Below are positions 18,804-27,706 of a DNA stretch of 64,000 nt, in pieces. The position numbers were made by a program, and so were the translations under genes. Under the pieces are notes generated by a model that worked only from the letters and a program-made list of their open reading frames with translations, was not told where the DNA came from and did no database searches. Numbering within the stretch: the first letter of the stretch is position 1; every line of letters begins with the position of its first letter. Source of the DNA: Comamonas kerstersii (GTDB taxonomy: Bacteria > Pseudomonadota > Gammaproteobacteria > Burkholderiales > Burkholderiaceae_C); NCBI RefSeq assembly GCF_008801935.1, contig NZ_VZOT01000003.1, positions 1-64,000 on the forward strand. The letters are read 5' to 3'.

Positions 18804-18879
18804 GGCGCGTAGCTCAGTTGGTTAGAGCACCACCTTGACATGGTGGGGGTCGTTGGTTCGAATCCAATCGCGCCTACCA
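18804..18879 (+). tRNA. tRNA-Val (GAC)
   Basis: 76 nt with an encoded CCA end. Acceptor GGCGCGT pairs with the 3' CGCGCC side. The anticodon stem CCACC/GGTGG encloses TTGACAT, giving anticodon GAC. The T-loop is GGTTCGAATCC. Confidence 0.96.
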
Positions 18880-18892
18880 GGATTCTTCAAGC

Positions 18893-18930
18893 AAAGGACT
18901 TGTCCAAATACACAAGTCCTTTTGTTTTTC
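18893..18930 (+). terminator. Terminator after tRNA-Val
   Basis: AAAGGACTTGT/ACAAGTCCTTT stem followed by TTTGTTTTT, 13 bases past the tRNA. It separates tRNA-Val from tRNA-Ser. Confidence 0.85.
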
Positions 18931-19053
18931 ACAAATCCTGGCCAAAGTATCAACACACGCTCAAAGAAGCTAGGCTTACAGTTTCAAAATCAAAATCAAG
19001 AGCAAAAAGTAAATTTGAACTTCAGCATTTTAGAAATGCTTGAGTTACACCCC

Positions 19054-19144
19054 GGAAGGGTGGATGAGTGGTTTAAGTCGCACGCCTGGAAAGCGTGTGT
19101 AGGTTAATAGCCTACCGCGGGTTCGAATCCCGCCCCTTCCGCCA
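19054..19144 (+). tRNA. tRNA-Ser (GGA)
   Basis: 91 nt with an encoded GCCA end and the long variable arm of class II tRNAs (TGTAGGTTAATAGCCTACC). The anticodon stem CACGC/GCGTG encloses CTGGAAA, so the anticodon is GGA. The acceptor GGAAGGG pairs with CCCTTCC. Its 3' end is repeated at 26059-26072, which makes it a likely integration site. Confidence 0.96.
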
Positions 19145-19150
19145 AGACAT

Positions 19151-19185
19151 CAGCCAAAGTGATTGATTCACTTTGGCTTTTTTTT
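19151..19185 (+). terminator. Terminator after tRNA-Ser
   Basis: AGCCAAAGTGA/TCACTTTGGCT stem with eight T residues, seven bases after the tRNA. Confidence 0.88.
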
Positions 19186-19195
19186 GCTTTGAATC

Positions 19196-19217
19196 GGTAT
19201 GCCATTTGGTATGCCAT
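19196..19217. repeat. Direct repeat GGTATGCCAT x2 beside tRNA-Ser
   Basis: GGTATGCCAT occurs at 19196-19205 and 19208-19217, a 12-base period, just inside the tRNA-Ser end of the candidate island. Similar pairs are often found beside tRNA-borne attachment sites and could be integrase-binding arms. Confidence 0.5.
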
Positions 19218-19277
19218 GGATCGTTTGATTTGTTGCTGCTGGATTGGATCAATCTAGAGCAAAAAACCAAGCCTGAG

Positions 19278-19465
19278 CATTCCGGTTCAAATACGCATGC
19301 GGACTGATGTTCTTTCCGTACTGCGAGATTGCGTGCAGTGATGGGGCGTTGCTGGCGCGGCAGTTTCAGGATGGCCTGCTCGCACGGTTCTTCAAAGGCG
19401 AGCCATACAAAGAGTTTTTGGCTGAGTACGTGCAAGCCCCTTGCTGGTCACAAAGATGATCTACT
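19278..19465 (+). pseudogene. Unidentified coding relic
   Basis: An open frame reads GLMFFPYCEIACSDG and then ALLARQFQDGLLARFFKGEP with a protein-like composition. It ends at a TGA shortly after, with no ribosome-binding site and no complete domain. A second protein-like frame (VSAARIADEYNQRM) follows at about 19492-19617 and ends in TAA. I recognise neither. They look like pieces of genes broken during island decay. Confidence 0.35.
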
Positions 19466-19692
19466 CATCTACCGCAGGCGCCTAAGGAACTCATTTGGAT
19501 GAGTACGTCAAGAATGTGCCGTCGCAAGTCAGCGCTGCGCGCATTGCCGATGAATACAACCAGCGTATGCAGGGGCACAGTAGTACCAGAGCGGGGGCGG
19601 GATTCAGTACGTAATGGCCAGAAATGGGGCAGAGCTGTTGGAAGTGCTCAGTGCCAGCACTACCTAGCCAAGCAGCTTCAGCCAATTGCTGA

Positions 19693-19908
19693 TGCGATCA
19701 CAACTCCCCCATTGAAAGCTTCTGGGGACGATTGAAGAACGCTTGTGTGCATGGACAGCGCTTCGCTACCCGGGAGCAAACAAGGCAGGTCATCATGAAC
19801 TGGATGGCCTTCTACAATCACCGTAGATTGCATTCGAGCTTGGGCTACCTCAGCCCCATGCAATACGAGAAACGCTGGTACGAAGCACAGCGTAAAAAGG
19901 CCGTGTAA
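19693..19908 (+). pseudogene. IS3-family transposase (OrfB) C-terminal remnant
   Basis: The frame from CDHNSPIESFWG to the TAA at 19906-19908 is the end of an rve integrase core of the IS3 family: the ESFW segment with its catalytic Glu, then FYNHRRLHSSLGYLSPMQYE, the typical last 70 residues. A TGA at 19690-19692 closes the frame upstream and the rest of the transposase is missing, so it is an inactive fragment. A possible right end of the element lies in 19909-19975. Confidence 0.88.
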
Positions 19909-19983
19909 AAAGGCCGCGTAAGCAGGGAGCTAAGAGCTCCACAAAGCAGGGGCAACATCAGTTCGATGAAATTACGGCTAACG

Positions 19984-20022
19984 AAAAAGCCCATCTGCAA
20001 ATCAATCTACAGATGGGCTTTT
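19984..20022 (-). terminator. Terminator of the formate dehydrogenase operon (bidirectional)
   Basis: AAAAGCCCATCTG/CAGATGGGCTTTT, a 13-bp stem with T runs on both strands, 45 bases past the fdhE stop and facing the IS3 remnant. Confidence 0.9.
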
Positions 20023-20067
20023 AGCACCTTCGCCGAGAGCTAAGGTACATGGAAGAGTCTGTACCCT

Positions 20068-21027
20068 CTAGCCTGGGACATCGAGTGCGGGCAGCATTAA
20101 GGGATTCACTCCGCTACGTGCCAGCCCCTTTTCTTCCATTTCCGCATCGAGTGCAAGGCTCCCCAAATCGTCGGCAACGAGCTCAAGCTGGTGATCCAGT
20201 TGCTGGTAAAAGGCCTTCAGGTAGGTGTTGCAGCCGTTGCAGCTCTCTGCCTTGATTGGCGCTTTTTCACTTTCTAGGCACCAGTAGTCCAAGGCACCAG
20301 TGCTATCGCAGTTCGTACAAGTGGCGCGAACCACATGCCATTGGCATTCACACAAACTGCATTGCAGATAGCGCAGACCAGCTTGCGCGCCGCCTTGTAT
20401 TAAGCTACCAGTAGGAACATGACCGCACACGGGGCAGAGATGATTAAGGTCTCCTATTTCCGCCTGGCCAGACGCTGGCAATTGGCTACTTAGCTGACGC
20501 CAATACATGGACAACGCACACCACAGCAGTTGTGCAATACCAGGTTCCGGCAAAGCTCCAGCATCACTTAGCTCCTCGCCACGCAGTGCGGTGAGCAGCG
20601 CATCTGCCCACATTTCACGCTGTTCAGCGTCTGCAGACTGCAGACTTTGCAGTGCTTTTTGTACAGCACTGGTATGCATCCGCGGTTGCTCGGTCAACTG
20701 CACGAGAAACTGATCTAGCAGTGTTTGCCAATGAACAGATCGTTTCCATTGCGCTGAATGCAATGGTGCTTTCTTACTATGCTGCAAAACAGTGCCAAGA
20801 TATAGGCTTTCTGCCTCTGGCAAAGGTAGAGCTTGTGCTGTGGTCTGCTGCGCGCTAACGAGGTCCGCAGCCCATAGCAGATAGTCCGCCATCGCATGGC
20901 CCTCAGCTAGCGCTTGCAAACGACTGGAGCGCTGTGTGTAAGGAAGCTTGGCCGCAGGACGCTGCAAGGATGCAATTTCCCCCACGCCCGGCGATCGCTC
21001 TGCTTCAGGAACGACTTGGATGCTCAT
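20068..21027 (-). CDS. fdhE: Formate dehydrogenase accessory protein FdhE
   Basis: 319 aa, usual for FdhE (about 300). The C-terminal half has the paired metal-binding CxxC motifs of the family: CPVCG, CSLC, CTNC (followed by DSTGALDYW) and CNGC, a rubredoxin-like arrangement that binds iron. FdhE is needed for formation of active formate dehydrogenase and is thought to act on the Tat-exported catalytic subunit. It is the last gene of the operon; its ATG overlaps the fdoI stop by four bases. Confidence 0.93.
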   Translation of the reverse strand: MSIQVVPEAERSPGVGEIASLQRPAAKLPYTQRSSRLQALAEGHAMADYLLWAADLVSAQQTTAQALPLPEAESLYLGTVLQHSKKAPLHSAQWKRSVHWQTLLDQFLVQLTEQPRMHTSAVQKALQSLQSADAEQREMWADALLTALRGEELSDAGALPEPGIAQLLWCALSMYWRQLSSQLPASGQAEIGDLNHLCPVCGHVPTGSLIQGGAQAGLRYLQCSLCECQWHVVRATCTNCDSTGALDYWCLESEKAPIKAESCNGCNTYLKAFYQQLDHQLELVADDLGSLALDAEMEEKGLARSGVNPLMLPALDVPG

Positions 21028-21683
21028 TGTGTTCCTTTAACCTTTGTTTTTTCCTTGGAGCTTTTGCTGGCAATTTCTTGGTACCAACGATCGTGGTGGG
21101 CACGTGCCCAAGCATGGCTGACGTAGCCCGTGACCATTCCACGGATAGAGCCCTTGACCCAGAGCGCCAGATAGATGTGGCCTATGATCAGCAACATCAG
21201 GCCGACACCCGCTACCGCATGCAGCAGCAAAGCAACGCGCAATACAGGAATGGGAAACAGGTGAGCAAAGTAGGCACGCCAGATGACCAGACCGCTAATC
21301 AGCAGCACGCTAATCAGCAACATGATTCCCCAAAATAGGAATTTTTGGCCGGCGTTGTACTTACCGATACGCAGTGGCTTGCTGTGATCACCTGCGACTA
21401 CAGACTTAATGTTGTCTGCCCAGATACGATCTTCCTTGACGAACAAGTTGTATTTCACAAAACGGATAAATAAATACACCAGTGCCAAGAACACCCCGAT
21501 GCCAAAGAAGGGGTGTAAGACTCGCGCCATCTGTGGCGTGCCGAAGACGCCATTTAGCCAGTTCAAGCTGGGAAATACCCAAGAGAGCCCCGACATGGCA
21601 ACCAGAAAGAAGCACACCACCATGGCCCAGTGACACAAACGTTCAGGCAAGGGTGTACGCAAAATCATGCGGTCTTTTTTCAT
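21024..21683 (-). CDS. fdoI: Formate dehydrogenase gamma subunit, cytochrome b556
   Basis: 219 aa with four membrane helices (about 18-35, 52-75, 113-135, 150-175). Histidines at the membrane faces ([32 protein letters not shown]) match the haem b ligands of FdnI/FdoI. It anchors the enzyme and passes electrons from the beta subunit to quinone. Its start overlaps the fdoH stop by four bases. Confidence 0.93.
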   Translation of the reverse strand: MKKDRMILRTPLPERLCHWAMVVCFFLVAMSGLSWVFPSLNWLNGVFGTPQMARVLHPFFGIGVFLALVYLFIRFVKYNLFVKEDRIWADNIKSVVAGDHSKPLRIGKYNAGQKFLFWGIMLLISVLLISGLVIWRAYFAHLFPIPVLRVALLLHAVAGVGLMLLIIGHIYLALWVKGSIRGMVTGYVSHAWARAHHDRWYQEIASKSSKEKTKVKGTQ

Positions 21684-22591
21684 GCCTTTTCTCCCTTCGA
21701 CGTGGATGTGTGATCGCCCTCGATATCGTCATCGTCGACTTCATTGGGGCCTGTAGTGATGTAGTGAGCGGCAGCGCCTGCCAACGCAGTCACAAAGCCA
21801 AGTGCTGCCAGTGGCTTGAACCAGCCCTTCCAGCCTTCAACCACACTGCTGATCTTGGGCTCATTAGGCAGCTTGTGGTAGAGCTCGGGTTGATTAGCGT
21901 GTTGCAGCACGTAGATCACATGAGTGCCACCCACACCTGCTGGGTCGTAAACCCCAGCGTTTTGCCCCCCACGGGATTTCATCTCGTCCACACGACCTTC
22001 TGCCTTGATCAGCATGTCGTCTTTCGTGCCGAACGAAATCGCACCAGTCGGACAGGTTTTTACGCAAGCCGGCTCCTGCCCCACAGCGACACGGTCAGAA
22101 CACAAGGTGCATTTGTAGGCTTTGTTGTCCTTTTCGCTGATGCGTGGTACATCAAACGGACAACCGGCCACACAGTAGCCGCAGCCAATACAGTGCTCGG
22201 ACTGGAAATCAACAATGCCGTTAGCATATTGCACGATCGCACCAGGTTGCGGGCATGCTTTCAGACAGCCAGGATCCTCACAGTGCATACAACCGTCTTT
22301 GCGGATCAGCCATTCCATTTTGCCTTGCTCATTGACGTGCTCATCAAAGCGCATCAAGGTCCAAGTTTGGGGTGAAAGATCGCGTGGGTTGTCATAAACG
22401 CCGAAGTTCTCACCAACGTCATCGCGCAGATCATTCCATTCGCTACAAGCGACTTGGCAGGCTTTACAGCCAATACAGATGCTGACGTCGATAAGTTTAG
22501 CCACTTCGGCCTTATGGTCGCGGGCATGGGCAGCCGGTGTGAAACCGTTGGTGGCCGAGCGCCGCACGATATCTTGGGATTGCATGGTCAT
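21680..22591 (-). CDS. fdoH: Formate dehydrogenase beta subunit, four [4Fe-4S] clusters
   Basis: 303 aa. Four ferredoxin-type cysteine groups are visible: [37 protein letters not shown] and CTLCSDR with [11 protein letters not shown]-terminal helix ([18 protein letters not shown]) anchors it to the membrane as in FdnH. It carries electrons from the molybdenum subunit to cytochrome b556. It follows fdoG by 8 bases. Confidence 0.95.
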   Translation of the reverse strand: MTMQSQDIVRRSATNGFTPAAHARDHKAEVAKLIDVSICIGCKACQVACSEWNDLRDDVGENFGVYDNPRDLSPQTWTLMRFDEHVNEQGKMEWLIRKDGCMHCEDPGCLKACPQPGAIVQYANGIVDFQSEHCIGCGYCVAGCPFDVPRISEKDNKAYKCTLCSDRVAVGQEPACVKTCPTGAISFGTKDDMLIKAEGRVDEMKSRGGQNAGVYDPAGVGGTHVIYVLQHANQPELYHKLPNEPKISSVVEGWKGWFKPLAALGFVTALAGAAAHYITTGPNEVDDDDIEGDHTSTSKGEKA

Positions 22592-22599
22592 GGCGTGCC

Positions 22600-25500
22600 T
22601 TATGCCTTTTCGATGTTGACCAAGAAGGCCTTGAACTCGGGAGTCTGGGCATTGGCATCGCCAATACCAGGGCTCAGCGTATTTGCCAGATAGCCCTTGC
22701 GTGTGGTGCCTTCGTAGCCCCAGTGGCAGGGAATACCGATCTGTTCAATCTCCTGGCCATCAACTTGCAACGTCATCACGCGTTTGGTAACAACTGCTTT
22801 ACCCTTGATATGGCCACGTTTGCTAGAGACACGAATGACATCGCCGGCCTTAATACCTTTTTTCTGAGCCAGTTTTTCGGATAACTCAATGAACTGTTCG
22901 GGCTGAACAATCGCATTCAGACGCGAGTGCTTGGTCCAGTGGCGGAACATCTCGGTGATCGAGTAGGTGGTCGCGACATAGGGGAACTGCTCGCGTGTCC
23001 CCATGCGTGCAGCGTCATCAGCGAACACACGAGCCACGGGGCTCTTACTGACCTTTGCGTGCAATGGGTTTGCGGCGATGGGACTTTCCGTCGGTTCATA
23101 GTGTTCGGGGAAAGGACCATCGTTCATACCCTTGGCAGAGAACAAACGTCCCACACCTTCGGGAAGCATGATGAAGGGATTGACGCCACTATTGGGGGCT
23201 GCTGTGACTGGGTAGTCGGGTACATCAGCGCCGCCCCATTTCTTTCCATCCCAGTGCAGTATTTGGCGCTTCGGGTCCCAAGGGTTACCCGCTGGGTCAG
23301 CCGAGGCACGGTTGTAGAGCACACGGCGGTTGGCCGGCCAGGCCCAAGCCCAGCCGGGAGTATTGCCGTGACCTGTGTCTGTGTTGTCGCGACGGGCCAT
23401 CTGGTTCCCTGCTTCGGTCCATGAGCCGGCAAAAATCCAGCAGTAGCTGGCGGTGGTGCCGTCGTCACGCAACATGCCGAAGTCAGAAAGCAGTTGCCCC
23501 TTCTTGGCGATCAGCTTGCCGCTGTCGTCATACAGGTCGGCCAGCGCATAACCGTTGGCTTCCTTGGCGACTTCTTCGGGGTGTGGATCTTCTGGGTTGT
23601 GGTATTCCCAGCGCATATTCATTAGCGGCTCGGGGCATGTTCCACCTTCCTTGGCGTACAGCTCACGCAGTTTCATGAAGATGCCACCCAGAATGCGGCC
23701 ATCATGGCGTGCTTCAAATGGGGGCTCTTGCGCAGCCCAGTGCCACTGCAGCCAGCGGCTTGAGTTGACAATGGCGCCGTTTTCCTCGGCAAAGCACGAC
23801 GAGGGCAGACGGAACACCGTCGTTTGGATCTGGGCTGGGTCCACGTCGTTGAATTCGCCGTGGTTCTTCCAGAAAGTCGAAGTTTCTGTTTGTAGTGGGT
23901 CGATGACGACCAAGAACTTCAGTTTAGCTAGTGCATCGCGCACCTTGGTGGAGTCGGGCATGGCCGCCACGGGGTTGAAGCCCTGGGCGATGTAGCCGTT
24001 GACCTTGCCGCGGTACATCAGGTCAAAGTATGCCAGCATGTCGTAACTGCGGTCCCACTTGGGCAGCCAGTCGAAGCCCCAGTTGTTGTCTTTGGTGGCG
24101 TGCTCGCCGTACAGGTCCTTCATCAGGCTGACAAAGAACTTGGGCGTGTTTTCCCAGAAGTTCACTTGGCCTGCCACATCCGCTTTGGGTGTGATATCGC
24201 TCAGATAGCCTTCTAGGGTTTGCTGTGCATCTTTGGGTAGATCCATGTAGCCAGGCAGGCGTGTGGATAGCAAGCCAAGGTCGGTATAGCCCTGAATATT
24301 TGAGTGTCCGCGTAGCGCATTCACGCCGCCGCCAGCCATGCCAATGTTACCCAGCAGCAACTGGATCATGGCTGCACCGCGAATGATCTGAGCGCCAGCA
24401 GTGTGGTGCGTCCAGCCCAGGGCGTACAGGAAGGTGGCGGTGCGGTTAGGCACGCAGGTGCTGGCCAGTTGCTCGCACACGTGCAGGAAGTCTTCCACCT
24501 TGGTGCCTGTGATGGTGTTCACCATCTCGGGGGTGTAGCGCTCCACATGCTTTTTCAGCAAGTTCAGCACACAGCGGGGATTTTGCAGCGTATCGTCTTG
24601 CAGGGCATGGCCTTCAGCATCTCGCTCGTAGGTCCAACTGGACTTATCGTAGATTTTTTTGTCTTCGTCGTAACCGCTAAACAAGCCTTCTTCAAAGTTG
24701 TAGTCCTCCCGCACGATCAGACTTGCATTGGTGTAAGCTTTGACGTATTCGTGCTGGATTTTGTCGTTTTGCAGTAAATAGTTGACGATGCCCATCAAAA
24801 ATGCAGCGTCTGCGCCAGCGCGAATGGGGGCGTAGAAGTCAGCAACAGCCGCCGTGCGGTTGAAGCGTGGGTCCACCACCATCAGGTGGGCTTTGTTGTG
24901 GATCTTGGCTTCAATCGCCCACTTGAATCCCACCGGGTGGGCTTCAGCGGGGTTGCCGCCCATGACCAAGATCACATTGGCGTTCTTGATGTCCACCCAG
25001 TGGTTGGTCATAGCACCACGGCCAAACGAAGGGGCGAGGGCCGCCACGGTAGGACCATGGCACAGACGGGCTTGGCAGTCGAAACCTACCATGCCCAAGG
25101 CACGGGCAAAGCGGAAGTCTAAGATGCCGGTTTCATTGGATGCTGCAGAAGAAGCCAACATGCCAGTAGAGAGCCAGCGATTGACCGTTTCGCCTTTGTC
25201 ATTTTTCTCGATGAAGTTGGCGTCTCGGTCGTCCTTGAGCAAGCGAGCGATGCGCTCGTTCGCTTCCTCCCAACTGATGCGCTTCCATTCATTGGTCCCA
25301 GCTTCGCGCACTTCGGGGTACTTCAGGCGCTGTTCGGAATGAATGTAATCCAATGCGCCCGCACCCTTGGGGCACAGAGAACCACGGCTTACTGGGTGGT
25401 CTGGGTCACCTTCGATGTGGAAGATCTTGGACTTGGCGTTTTTGGCACCATCACCCAAGCTGTACATCAGCATGCCGCAACCCACTGAACAGTAGGTGCA

Positions 25501-25653
25501 GTTATTGCGTGTTTCTTTGGCGCGCAGTAGTTTGTACTGGCGGGGGAGAGTGGCTTGCGCAACAGAGGGGGCAAAGCCCAAGGACGCAGCAGTGGCGCTA
25601 GCAGCAGCAGCGCCGCACAGCTTAAAGAATCTTCTTCTGCCGTGATTCATCAT
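22600..25653 (-). CDS. fdoG: Formate dehydrogenase-N/O type alpha subunit, cysteine form, Tat-exported
   Basis: 1017 aa, the size of E. coli FdnG/FdoG (about 1015). A twin-arginine signal (RRRFFK, then a hydrophobic stretch ending SVAQA) sends it to the periplasm. CTYCSVGCG plus CPKG bind a [4Fe-4S] cluster, and the molybdopterin domains follow. The active-site motif reads RLCHGPTV with Cys198 where E. coli has selenocysteine, so no UGA recoding or SelB is needed. The catalytic His follows directly. It oxidises formate to CO2, giving electrons through FdoH and FdoI to quinone. First gene of the operon; the promoter must lie in the gap above 25653. Confidence 0.96.
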   Translation of the reverse strand: MMNHGRRRFFKLCGAAAASATAASLGFAPSVAQATLPRQYKLLRAKETRNNCTYCSVGCGMLMYSLGDGAKNAKSKIFHIEGDPDHPVSRGSLCPKGAGALDYIHSEQRLKYPEVREAGTNEWKRISWEEANERIARLLKDDRDANFIEKNDKGETVNRWLSTGMLASSAASNETGILDFRFARALGMVGFDCQARLCHGPTVAALAPSFGRGAMTNHWVDIKNANVILVMGGNPAEAHPVGFKWAIEAKIHNKAHLMVVDPRFNRTAAVADFYAPIRAGADAAFLMGIVNYLLQNDKIQHEYVKAYTNASLIVREDYNFEEGLFSGYDEDKKIYDKSSWTYERDAEGHALQDDTLQNPRCVLNLLKKHVERYTPEMVNTITGTKVEDFLHVCEQLASTCVPNRTATFLYALGWTHHTAGAQIIRGAAMIQLLLGNIGMAGGGVNALRGHSNIQGYTDLGLLSTRLPGYMDLPKDAQQTLEGYLSDITPKADVAGQVNFWENTPKFFVSLMKDLYGEHATKDNNWGFDWLPKWDRSYDMLAYFDLMYRGKVNGYIAQGFNPVAAMPDSTKVRDALAKLKFLVVIDPLQTETSTFWKNHGEFNDVDPAQIQTTVFRLPSSCFAEENGAIVNSSRWLQWHWAAQEPPFEARHDGRILGGIFMKLRELYAKEGGTCPEPLMNMRWEYHNPEDPHPEEVAKEANGYALADLYDDSGKLIAKKGQLLSDFGMLRDDGTTASYCWIFAGSWTEAGNQMARRDNTDTGHGNTPGWAWAWPANRRVLYNRASADPAGNPWDPKRQILHWDGKKWGGADVPDYPVTAAPNSGVNPFIMLPEGVGRLFSAKGMNDGPFPEHYEPTESPIAANPLHAKVSKSPVARVFADDAARMGTREQFPYVATTYSITEMFRHWTKHSRLNAIVQPEQFIELSEKLAQKKGIKAGDVIRVSSKRGHIKGKAVVTKRVMTLQVDGQEIEQIGIPCHWGYEGTTRKGYLANTLSPGIGDANAQTPEFKAFLVNIEKA

Positions 25654-26058
25654 CGTGAGTAGTTTTCAGAAACCGCGCTCCCATGACCATGGAGGGCGTT
25701 AGGTTTACAGGCAGCAGTGCATGAGGAATGCTACCTGTTGAGTCGGGGGAACAGCCCGAACTCAAAGGCCTCGACCTTGACGATTGCTCACACATTGCCG
25801 AGCCTCACGGGCCACGTCGAATGTTGAGGGAATGCCAATGGCAAGCAATAGAGCTGCTCGATGAGAACGGCTCGCAAGACGAGGGAATTCAAACAAAAGC
25901 CCTCAAGCTTTTGTCACTTGACCTATGTTAAAAAGTCAAAAGAGCGCCAATCTACCACCGCACATATAGCTCGATGGACAAAATGCTATATAGCGCTGAA
26001 AATTTGTCAGTTATTTTTTACTTTTTAGGGGCCCGAAGAATGGGGCATCAATGGCGGA
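25654..26058. other. Gene-free region upstream of fdoG
   Basis: No convincing gene. A small plus-strand open frame (25728-25931) has no ribosome-binding site and no recognisable domain. The stretch must hold the fdo promoter, but I see no promoter clear enough to place. The last 100 bases before the tRNA-Ser 3' copy are AT-rich. Confidence 0.5.
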
Positions 26059-26072
26059 CGCCCCTTCCGCCA
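26059..26072. other. Candidate attR: copy of the tRNA-Ser 3' end
   Basis: CGCCCCTTCCGCCA is identical to the last 14 bases of tRNA-Ser(GGA) at 19131-19144, in the same orientation, without any other tRNA sequence around it. Confidence 0.6.
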
Positions 26073-26078
26073 GAACAC

Positions 26079-26115
26079 AAAACCTCTGTAGATCTTTGAT
26101 TTACAGAGGTTTTTT
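26079..26115 (+). terminator. Terminator next to the tRNA-Ser 3' copy
   Basis: AACCTCTGTA/TACAGAGGTT stem followed by a run of T residues. No gene precedes it on the plus strand except the 14-base tRNA-Ser copy, so it may be the original terminator of that tRNA. Confidence 0.8.
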
Positions 26116-26289
26116 GCTTTCTACTCCAGAAAACTTGCCGCACGTGTACCACTCCAGCACTCCTCGTTTTTGCAGCAGAACTGCCCGACAGGTTTGTCAG
26201 CCTAGCGCGGATCTGCAGTGCGATGTCGGCAGGCGCACCTCGAAGGCGCAAGTAGCTAATTTCTTGTTTACCCCTCAGCCCAGAAAAGA

Positions 26290-26325
26290 CAAAAGGACTT
26301 AGCCGATCTCTCAGCTAAGTCCTTG
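26290..26325 (-). terminator. tRNA-Pro terminator
   Basis: GGACTTAGC/GCTAAGTCC stem, then CTTTTGTCTTTT on the minus strand, 10 bases past the tRNA. Confidence 0.8.
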
Positions 26326-26332
26326 AATCTTT

Positions 26333-26409
26333 TGGTCGGAGCGGCGGGATTCGAACTCGCGACCCTCTGCTCCCAAAGCAGATGCGCTACCAGGCTGCGC
26401 TACGCTCCG
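26333..26409 (-). tRNA. tRNA-Pro (TGG)
   Basis: 77 nt with encoded CCA. Acceptor CGGAGCG/CGCTCCG. The anticodon stem TCTGC/GCAGA encloses TTTGGGA, so the anticodon is TGG. The T-arm is GAGTTCGAATC. Confidence 0.96.
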
Positions 26410-26420
26410 ACAAGCCTTAG

Positions 26421-26448
26421 ATTTTACGCCTTTTTTTGCTATGAAAAG
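26421..26448 (-). promoter_or_regulatory. Possible tRNA-Pro promoter
   Basis: On the minus strand CTTTTC (26443-26448) and TAAAAT (26421-26426) are 16 bases apart, the -10 lying 11 bases before the tRNA 5' end. Confidence 0.35.
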
Positions 26449-26523
26449 TGAAAAGCGTGTCAGCATCAAGCATTCATGGCACATCATGTGCAAAGCAATC
26501 TGAATAGACCGAAGTTTTACAAC

Positions 26524-27621
26524 ATGCGTTTGCCCCTGCGCCCTCTTCCTGCCTATCTGCTCACCCTGCTCATTGCCTTTGCGGCAGCCCAGCTGTTTGT
26601 GTGGTGGCATGTGCCACTGCCCTGGCTGACCGGCCCGTTGCTGGTGACGGGCGTGCTGTCCGTCATGCAGCTGCCCGTGCTCAGCCTGAACCGCATGCGC
26701 AACCTGGCCCAATGGGCCATGGGCTCTGCACTGGGCATGTATTTTTCGTCGGAGATCCTGGGGCTGCTGGCCCAGCTGTGGTGGGCCGTGGGACTGGCCG
26801 TGATGTTTTCGCTGGGGCTGGGCTTGTTCAGTGCCCGGTTCATTGCGTGGTGCAACCGTGGTAACGACGGCTTCCACAGCCCGGAGCAATTGCACTCCAC
26901 CGCCTACTTTTCGGGGGTGATTGGGGCTGCCTCGGAAATGTCCATCCTGGCGGAGCGCAGCCAGGCCAGAACCGATCTGGTCGCCGCCAGCCACAGCCTG
27001 CGGTTGATGCTGGTCACACTGTGCGTGCCTTTTCTCGTGGCCCTGATTGAGCGTGAAGTTCCCGCCGCCAGCCTCCCTAGCGCACCACTGGCACTGAGCT
27101 TTCAGCCTGCAGGCTTTGCGCTGTTTGCGCTGCTCACTGCGGCTGGCGTGGCGGTGTTTCAGTGGCTCAGGCAACCCAACCCATGGTTTCTGGGGCCGTT
27201 CGCAGCTTCCGTCATCATGGCTTTGTGTGATCTGCAGCTTTCCGCCCTGCCACCAGGCCTGAGCAACGCTGCACAGCTGGTCATCGGCATCAGTCTTGGT
27301 GTGCGCTTTAACCGCCAGTTTCTGAAGAGCGCGCCGCGCTGGGCTTTGAGCATTACGCTGCTGACGCTGGGGCTGATCGCGCTGTGTGCCGGGTTTGCCT
27401 GGCTGCTGTGGCAATGCATAGATCTGGACTACACCTCGCTGCTGCTGGCCACTGCACCGGGTGGCATTGTGGAAATGTCCATCACTGCCAAGATTTTTGC
27501 GCTGTCCGTGCCCGTGGTCACATCGTTTCAGGTCACGCGCCTGATTGCCGTGCTGCTGCTCACCGAGCCTTTGCACCGCTGGCTCTATGTACGAAAAAAA
27601 ATAAGCCAAATTGGCCTCTAG
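26524..27621 (+). CDS. AbrB-family membrane protein (putative transport regulator)
   Basis: 365 aa from ATG 26524 (MRLPLRPLPAYLL); an in-frame ATG at 26476 would add 16 polar residues. About ten membrane helices fall in two related halves: WLTGPLLVTGVLSV and GSALGMYFS in the first, WFLGPFAASVIMAL and VIGISLGVRF in the second. LHSTAYFSGVIGAASEMS and TAPGGIVEMSITAK are the signature polar loops of the family. These proteins are often labelled putative ammonia monooxygenase or AbrB duplication domain proteins. Their substrate is not established, and the monooxygenase label is unsupported. Confidence 0.85.
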   Translation: MRLPLRPLPAYLLTLLIAFAAAQLFVWWHVPLPWLTGPLLVTGVLSVMQLPVLSLNRMRNLAQWAMGSALGMYFSSEILGLLAQLWWAVGLAVMFSLGLGLFSARFIAWCNRGNDGFHSPEQLHSTAYFSGVIGAASEMSILAERSQARTDLVAASHSLRLMLVTLCVPFLVALIEREVPAASLPSAPLALSFQPAGFALFALLTAAGVAVFQWLRQPNPWFLGPFAASVIMALCDLQLSALPPGLSNAAQLVIGISLGVRFNRQFLKSAPRWALSITLLTLGLIALCAGFAWLLWQCIDLDYTSLLLATAPGGIVEMSITAKIFALSVPVVTSFQVTRLIAVLLLTEPLHRWLYVRKKISQIGL

Positions 27622-27649
27622 CGCTTATGCAGCAAGCGCTGGCAGCTAT
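27619..27649. repeat. Copy of the AAGCGCTNGCAGCTAT intergenic repeat
   Basis: TAGCGCTTATGCAGCAAGCG with CTGGCAGCTAT lies directly after the AbrB-family stop. It is one of at least nine related copies in the window. Confidence 0.7.
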
Positions 27650-27651
27650 AA

Positions 27652-27682
27652 AAAAAGCGCTTCACCAGGAAGCGCTTTTTCG
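27652..27682. terminator. Bidirectional terminator between the converging AbrB-family and amidohydrolase genes
   Basis: AAAAAGCGCTT/AAGCGCTTTTT stem with a 7-base loop and T runs on both strands. Confidence 0.88.
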
Positions 27683-27706
27683 TGATTAGCAGATGCTGTC
27701 TGCGAC

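Larger units (their letters stand above)
19131..26072. mobile_element. Candidate genomic island in tRNA-Ser (formate dehydrogenase island)
   Basis: The last 14 bases of tRNA-Ser (CGCCCCTTCCGCCA, 19131-19144) recur exactly at 26059-26072, followed there by a second strong terminator such as normally trails a tRNA. Between the two lie coding relics, an IS3 transposase tail and the fdoGHI-fdhE operon. This is the layout of an integrated element at a tRNA 3' end whose integrase has been lost. The match is seen; the island is inferred. Confidence 0.55.

Noticed and set aside
19112..19435. 107-aa minus-strand open frame across the tRNA-Ser 3' end, ending WRKGRDSNPR
   Set aside because: It is the antisense shadow of tRNA-Ser (WRKGRDSNPR is the tRNA read backward). 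No ribosome-binding site and no family.
22600..25653. Selenocysteine formate dehydrogenase with UGA recoding
   Set aside because: The codon is TGC (Cys) in one uninterrupted frame; no in-frame TGA and no SECIS-like hairpin is needed.
25728..25931. 67-aa plus-strand open frame upstream of fdoG
   Set aside because: No ribosome-binding site, no recognisable domain, and it lies in the probable fdo promoter region.
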